Shown here: positions 61,001 to 64,000 of the stretch, piece by piece
Position numbering within the stretch: position 1 is the first letter of the stretch
Layout: each line of letters begins with the position of its first letter
DNA from: Nematostella vectensis
Taxonomy: Eukaryota > Cnidaria > Anthozoa > Actiniaria > Edwardsiidae
Assembly (NCBI RefSeq): GCF_932526225.1
Contig: NC_064035.1
Span: 20,511,969 to 20,575,968, forward strand
DNA length: 64,000 bases
Reading direction: 5' to 3'
The notes under the pieces: generated by a model
Databases searched by the model: none
What the model was told of the DNA's origin: nothing
What the model saw: only the letters and a program-made list of their open reading frames with translations
Made by a program: the position numbers and the translations under genes

Positions 61001-61046
61001 GAGGAAATTTGCTGTGGCGGAATTTGTCAAGCGGTACAAGCCATGA
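55076..61046 (+). CDS. phr: Class II CPD photolyase, eight exons
   Basis: It repairs UV-induced cyclobutane pyrimidine dimers in light, using FAD. Exons are 55076-55313, 55982-56127, 56438-56620, 56713-56871, 58142-58340, 58951-59228, 59737-59896 and 60907-61046. All phases join and give 500 residues. ATG 55076 is preferred over the upstream in-frame ATG at 55058 because its product ([14 protein letters not shown]) starts with a short basic, nuclear-signal-like segment. Class II signatures are [16 protein letters not shown] (about 73-88), [63 protein letters not shown] (408-425), [13 protein letters not shown] and CGIHDQGW (FAD-binding part). The stop TGA lies in a tandem duplication (60981-61104). 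Introns hold a Harbinger-type MITE, a LINE fragment and satellite repeats. Confidence 0.95.
55368..55555. mobile_element. MITE with TAA target duplication, PIF/Harbinger-like
   Basis: Perfect 20-bp TIRs, TGCCTAGTGCACACTAGCAA, bound a 188-bp element. TAA flanks it on both sides (55365-55367 and 55556-55558). Inner sequences are partly inverted around CATAACGACATGG and CATAATGACATAA. A 3-bp TAA/TTA target duplication is the mark of PIF/Harbinger. It lies in photolyase intron 1, beside a long G run (55336-55356). Confidence 0.85.
55821..55920 (-). repeat. Dispersed poly-G-flanked repeat, copy 4
   Basis: On the minus strand it reads GGTGCGCAGTCATAGGTATC, ATATGGGAAAAGCATAGTAT, TTGAAGATTCCTTAATAAGA and AACTTTTTGGCC, as in the other copies. 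It lies in photolyase intron 1 near exon 2. Confidence 0.7.
57560..57715 (-). mobile_element. Non-LTR retrotransposon 3' fragment
   Basis: On the minus strand a frame reads [19 protein letters not shown], a stop, then [15 protein letters not shown]. The pattern GHVLRM...RIP..AL.W.P.G.R.RGRPK.TW is typical of the C-terminal end of reverse transcriptase proteins in RTE- and CR1-like LINEs. One in-frame stop and the lack of anything upstream show it is a dead, 5'-truncated piece. It lies in photolyase intron 4. Confidence 0.7.
57935..58135 (+). repeat. Tandem repeat, about 31-bp unit, about six copies
   Basis: Units of ACAAATGGCACATTTCTATT plus TACATTTTACT occur in photolyase intron 4, just upstream of exon 5. 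Unit length varies slightly. Confidence 0.85.
58440..58890 (+). repeat. Satellite-like repeat with TGACGTCA palindromes, three diverged copies
   Basis: Three units of about 140-150 bp contain GTGACGTCATCGATGACGTT, or the variant GTGACGTCATTGATGACGTC, then ATCACGTGACCATATTGG, GACACxxACATGACA, GAGTTTGGTTGT and ATGTTTCTTTCACGAGATAT. They match the reverse complement of 35395-35645. They lie in photolyase intron 5. Confidence 0.7.
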
Positions 61047-61104
61047 ACTACAAGCTATGCCAGGGGAAAATTGCTGTGGCGGTTGTGTCCAGCGTGATAC
61101 CAGC
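60981..61104 (+). repeat. Tandem duplication across the photolyase stop codon, period 62 bp
   Basis: ATGAACTACAAGGGCTGCCA at 60981 is repeated as ATGAACTACAAGCTATGCCA at 61043. Similarity continues through GAAATTTGCTGTGGCGG versus GAAAATTGCTGTGGCGG and TACAAGCCATGA versus ACCAGCCGTGA. The stop codon of the gene arises at the junction of the two copies. Confidence 0.75.
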
Positions 61105-61835
61105 CGTGAGTTAGGACTTATTTGTGGGTTCATGCTTGCAGACGTACGAAGCCCCCATTGGGTCGCTACGACTACGCCTTCAAGATCAAACGGTCCCATC
61201 TAAAGAGGACTCTGTCGGTTAAATATGAGTTGTTGCACATGTATACACAACACATACCCATTTGCATTTGCAAATGCTTTTTTGTCGTTCTTTGAAATGC
61301 ATTTACACTTTGTGAACAGTTCAGACTTTGAATTATCACAACAGTATTTTCCCAACGTAGAAAACACTGATGATGAATTGGAGTATAGATAGTCATCTTA
61401 GAAAGCCCTATTTTGTTGTTCGTTTAGCGGATCCAGTTTCCTCCTGGGTTAATTTTTGTCCTGATCTTTGATTTCTTTTTTCTGATCTATCAGTTTTGCA
61501 CGTTAGCAATTTGCTCGTTAACCTAAGATTTCATGAATAAATTTTATCCGTAAAAATGGTAGAAACCTACATTAAGCTGTCACTTGTCAAGGCCCCGAAG
61601 TTGGTCCCTTTTTTACCGTACTACTTTATGTAATAGGTACCGTACTATTATATGTAATAGGTACCGTACTACGATATGTAATAGGTACCGTACTACTATA
61701 TTCTGTGATAGTCGGGTTCAAGATCAAAATCATTTTTTAACCCAAGAACTCAAACAAACAATGTTATACATTTTATATGCTATATACAGCACAATTGTCT
61801 CACTTCAATAAAATATGATACAAATGATACCTTAA
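61105..61835. other. 3' flank of photolyase, with a small tandem repeat
   Basis: No gene was seen. A 28-bp unit (ATGTAATAGGTACCGTACTA) repeats about four times at 61616-61702. CAATAAAATATG near 61806 could be a polyadenylation signal but is far from the stop. Confidence 0.5.
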
Positions 61836-63309
61836 GCCCCACTTATACTGGACCAGTCTTATTGCAAAACCCACTTATACTGGACCAGTCTTATTGCCAA
61901 ACCCACTTATACTGGACCAGTCTTATTGCAAAACCCACTTATACTGGACCAGTCTTATTGCAAAACCCACTTATACTGGACCAGTCTTATTGCAAAACCC
62001 ACTAATACTGGACAAGTCTTATTGCAAAACCCACTTATACTGGACCAGTCTTATTGCAAAACCCACTTATACTGGACCAGTCTTATTGCAAAACCCACTT
62101 ATACTGGACCAGTCTTATTGCAAAACCCACTTATATTGGACCAGTCTTATTGCAAAACCCACTTATACTGGACCAGTCTTATTGCCAAACCCACTTATAC
62201 TGGACCAGTCTTATTGCAAAACCCACTTATACTGGACCAGTCTTATTGCAAAACCCACTTATAATTGACCAGTCTTATTGCCAAACCCACTTATACTGGA
62301 CCAGTCTTATTGCAAAACCCACTTATACTGGACCAGTCTTATTGCCAAACCCACTTATACTGGACCAGTCTTATTGCAAAACCCACTTATACTGGACCAG
62401 TCTTATTGCAAAACCCACTTATACTGGACCAGTCTTATTGCCAAACCCACTTATACTGGACCAGTCTTATTGCAAAACCCACTTATACTGGACCAGTCGT
62501 ATTGCAAAACCCACTTATAATTGACCAGTCTTATTGCCAAACCCACTTATACTGGATCAGTCTTATTGCCAAACCCACTTATACTGGATCAGTCTTATTG
62601 CAAAACCCACTTATATTGGACCAGTCTTATTGCAAAACCCACTTATACTGGACAAGTCTTATTGCAAAACCCACTTATACTGGACCAGTCTTATTGCAAA
62701 ACCCACTTATACTGGACCAGTCTTATTGCAAAACCCACTTATACTGGACAAGTCTTATTGCAAAACCCACTTATACTGGACCAGTCTTATTGCAAAACCC
62801 ACTTATACTGGACCAGTCTTATTGCAAAACCCACTTATACTGGACCAGTCTTATTGCAAAACCCACTTATACTGGACAAGTCTTATTGCAAAACCCACTT
62901 ATACTGGACCAGTCTTATTGCAAAACCCACTTATACTGAACCAGTCTTATTGCAAAACCCACTTATACTGGACCAGTCTTATTGCAAAACCCACTTATAT
63001 TGGACCAGTCTTATTGCAAAACCCACTTATACTGGACCAGTCTAATTGCAAAACCCACTTATACTGGACCAGTCTTATTGCAAAACCCACTTATACTGGA
63101 CCAGTCTTATTGCAAAACACACTTATACTGGACCAGTCTTATTGCAAAACCCACTTATACTGGACCAGTCTTATTGCAAAACCCACTTATACTGGACCAG
63201 TCTTATTGCAAAACCCACTTGTACTGGACCAGTCTTATTGCAAAACCCACTTATACTGGACCAGTCTTATTGCCAAACCCAATTATACTGGACCAGTCTT
63301 ATTGCAAAG
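61836..63309 (+). repeat. Minisatellite, 32-bp unit, about 46 copies
   Basis: The unit is CCCACTTATACTGGACCAGT plus CTTATTGCAAAA (32 bp). Variants are few: GACAAG, CCAAACC, TATTGG and GATCAG. High identity between units suggests recent expansion. The last unit overlaps the 3' coding end of the minus-strand gene at 63283. Confidence 0.95.
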
Positions 63310-64000
63310 TTTCCGGGCATATGGGATGATAAGCTCAGCCAGTATATTCCTGTTTAGACCCGTTGAATCCCCATGAAGCTTAAACGGGTGTATAAACGGA
63401 AGATTGCTGCGAAAATTTTCCCATACCGAGATTGCGCTATCCCTTTTATCTCCATAACCATATTTTGTGCTCAAGAAAAGCCCTCCTCGAATCTGCACAT
63501 TGGACAGATGGTCCAGAAAACACATGATGGTTGGTACAGCAGCTTCTAAAAAGACTTTATGCTTGAAGAAGACCGAGGATAGGTAGCTTAGTTTCTTTGC
63601 CAGGCGTCTAGGAATGTACCAAACATCAGCTCTGGATGTTGGTATCGAATCTCTTCCCCCACTATTGTTATAAAAGTTAGAAAAGCTTTGGTTGACCCAT
63701 GAGAACGGAGAATTCCGTAGTTCATTAAAAGCATCGGCAGTTCTTGTAAGGATATTCGCCGTTCTCCACCAATGCCAATCTGTAGGTGTTGGACCTCAAA
63801 GTATCCCATTTTCGAATTTAACGTCGTCTCCAAACAACCACATCTTGTTTTTGTCTGTGCCTTTGACATTCCACCAAAGGAATAGGGCGTCGTCATGAAT
63901 TTGCAAATACCCCTCGTAGTTCGAGTATAATCGGGCTGCCTTCGCAAGGCACTCGTAGCCCCAGTAGCCTTTCTCGTGACTGACTTGCATCACTTTGAAC
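63283..64000 (-). pseudogene. Partial gene, possible glycosyltransferase-like protein, one in-frame stop
   Basis: A single minus-strand frame runs from the right edge of the window to TAA at 63283-63285, broken only by TGA at 63796-63798. Before the TGA it reads GYLQIHDDALFLWWNVKG and NKMWLFGDDVKFENG. After it come TDWHWWRTANILTRTADA, SRADVWYIPRRLAKKL, KHKVFLEAAVPTIMCFLDHL and NLPFIHPFKLHGD. The HDD followed by WW, and YIPRRL with VFLEAAVPT, are reminiscent of nucleotide-sugar transferase-like proteins, but I do not recognise the family firmly. The last codons (CNKTGPV and stop) are part of the 32-bp minisatellite unit. The 5' end is outside the window. The TGA could be a real nonsense change, a sequencing error or an unrecognised short intron. 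Confidence 0.5.

Noticed and set aside
1-64000. tRNA, rRNA or other structured RNA genes
   Set aside because: No A/B box pair with a cloverleaf, and no rRNA-like stretch, was noticed by eye. Without a covariance search, absence is not proven.

Overview
This window is animal nuclear DNA, most likely from a cnidarian such as a sea anemone. The species is an inference. The signs are genes with many short introns and GT-AG borders, a class II CPD photolyase, a divergent POU-homeobox gene, two bursicon-type cystine-knot genes, a VIAAT-like transporter, Penelope-like and non-LTR retroelement remains, several short TIR elements, and many minisatellites. The minisatellites fill roughly a quarter of the window, and most long open frames here are by-products of those arrays.

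Layout. 1-2021: a dispersed repeat, then a putative TIR element that carries a 21/15-bp minisatellite. 2052-11090: one 21/16-bp minisatellite split by a 4155-bp Ty3/Gypsy-type LTR retrotransposon (3943-8097, minus strand) with identical 271-bp LTRs and a perfect CTGTA target duplication. 11195-14784: a degenerate satellite, a foldback MITE with a 9-bp target duplication, and no recognisable gene. 14785-17280: two convergent secreted cystine-knot (CTCK) genes, both with 11 cysteines in nearly the same spacing. 19585-30352: two large minisatellites around a decayed WD40 gene. 30600-31878: a VIAAT/SLC32-like transporter gene hit by a 77-bp foldback element at its start and by a frameshift further on. 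32450-34400: a decayed Penelope-like element. 35665-36577: a 23-bp minisatellite. 37115-38836: two exons of an unrecognised gene. 41244-42368: the last exon of a POU-homeobox gene (minus strand). 43561-44142: a 20-bp minisatellite. 48136-54137: a complete eight-exon phosphopantothenate-cysteine ligase (PPCS) gene (minus strand). 55076-61046: a complete eight-exon class II CPD photolyase gene (plus strand), head to head with PPCS. 61836-63309: a 32-bp minisatellite that overlaps the 3' end of a minus-strand coding frame running off the right edge.

How the genes relate. The clearest functional unit is the pair of CTCK genes, whose products could form a secreted heterodimer, as bursicon and glycoprotein-hormone subunits do. 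PPCS (coenzyme A synthesis) and the photolyase (UV repair) share about 0.94 kb of upstream DNA that could act as a two-way promoter. The other genes show no functional link. The most notable mobile-DNA signals are the predicted Tf1-like self-priming hairpin of the LTR element, its identical LTRs despite a damaged reverse transcriptase, and the related foldback elements with 9-bp target duplications. All exon joins were worked out by hand from splice sites, codon phase and family similarity; no alignment or database search was run.
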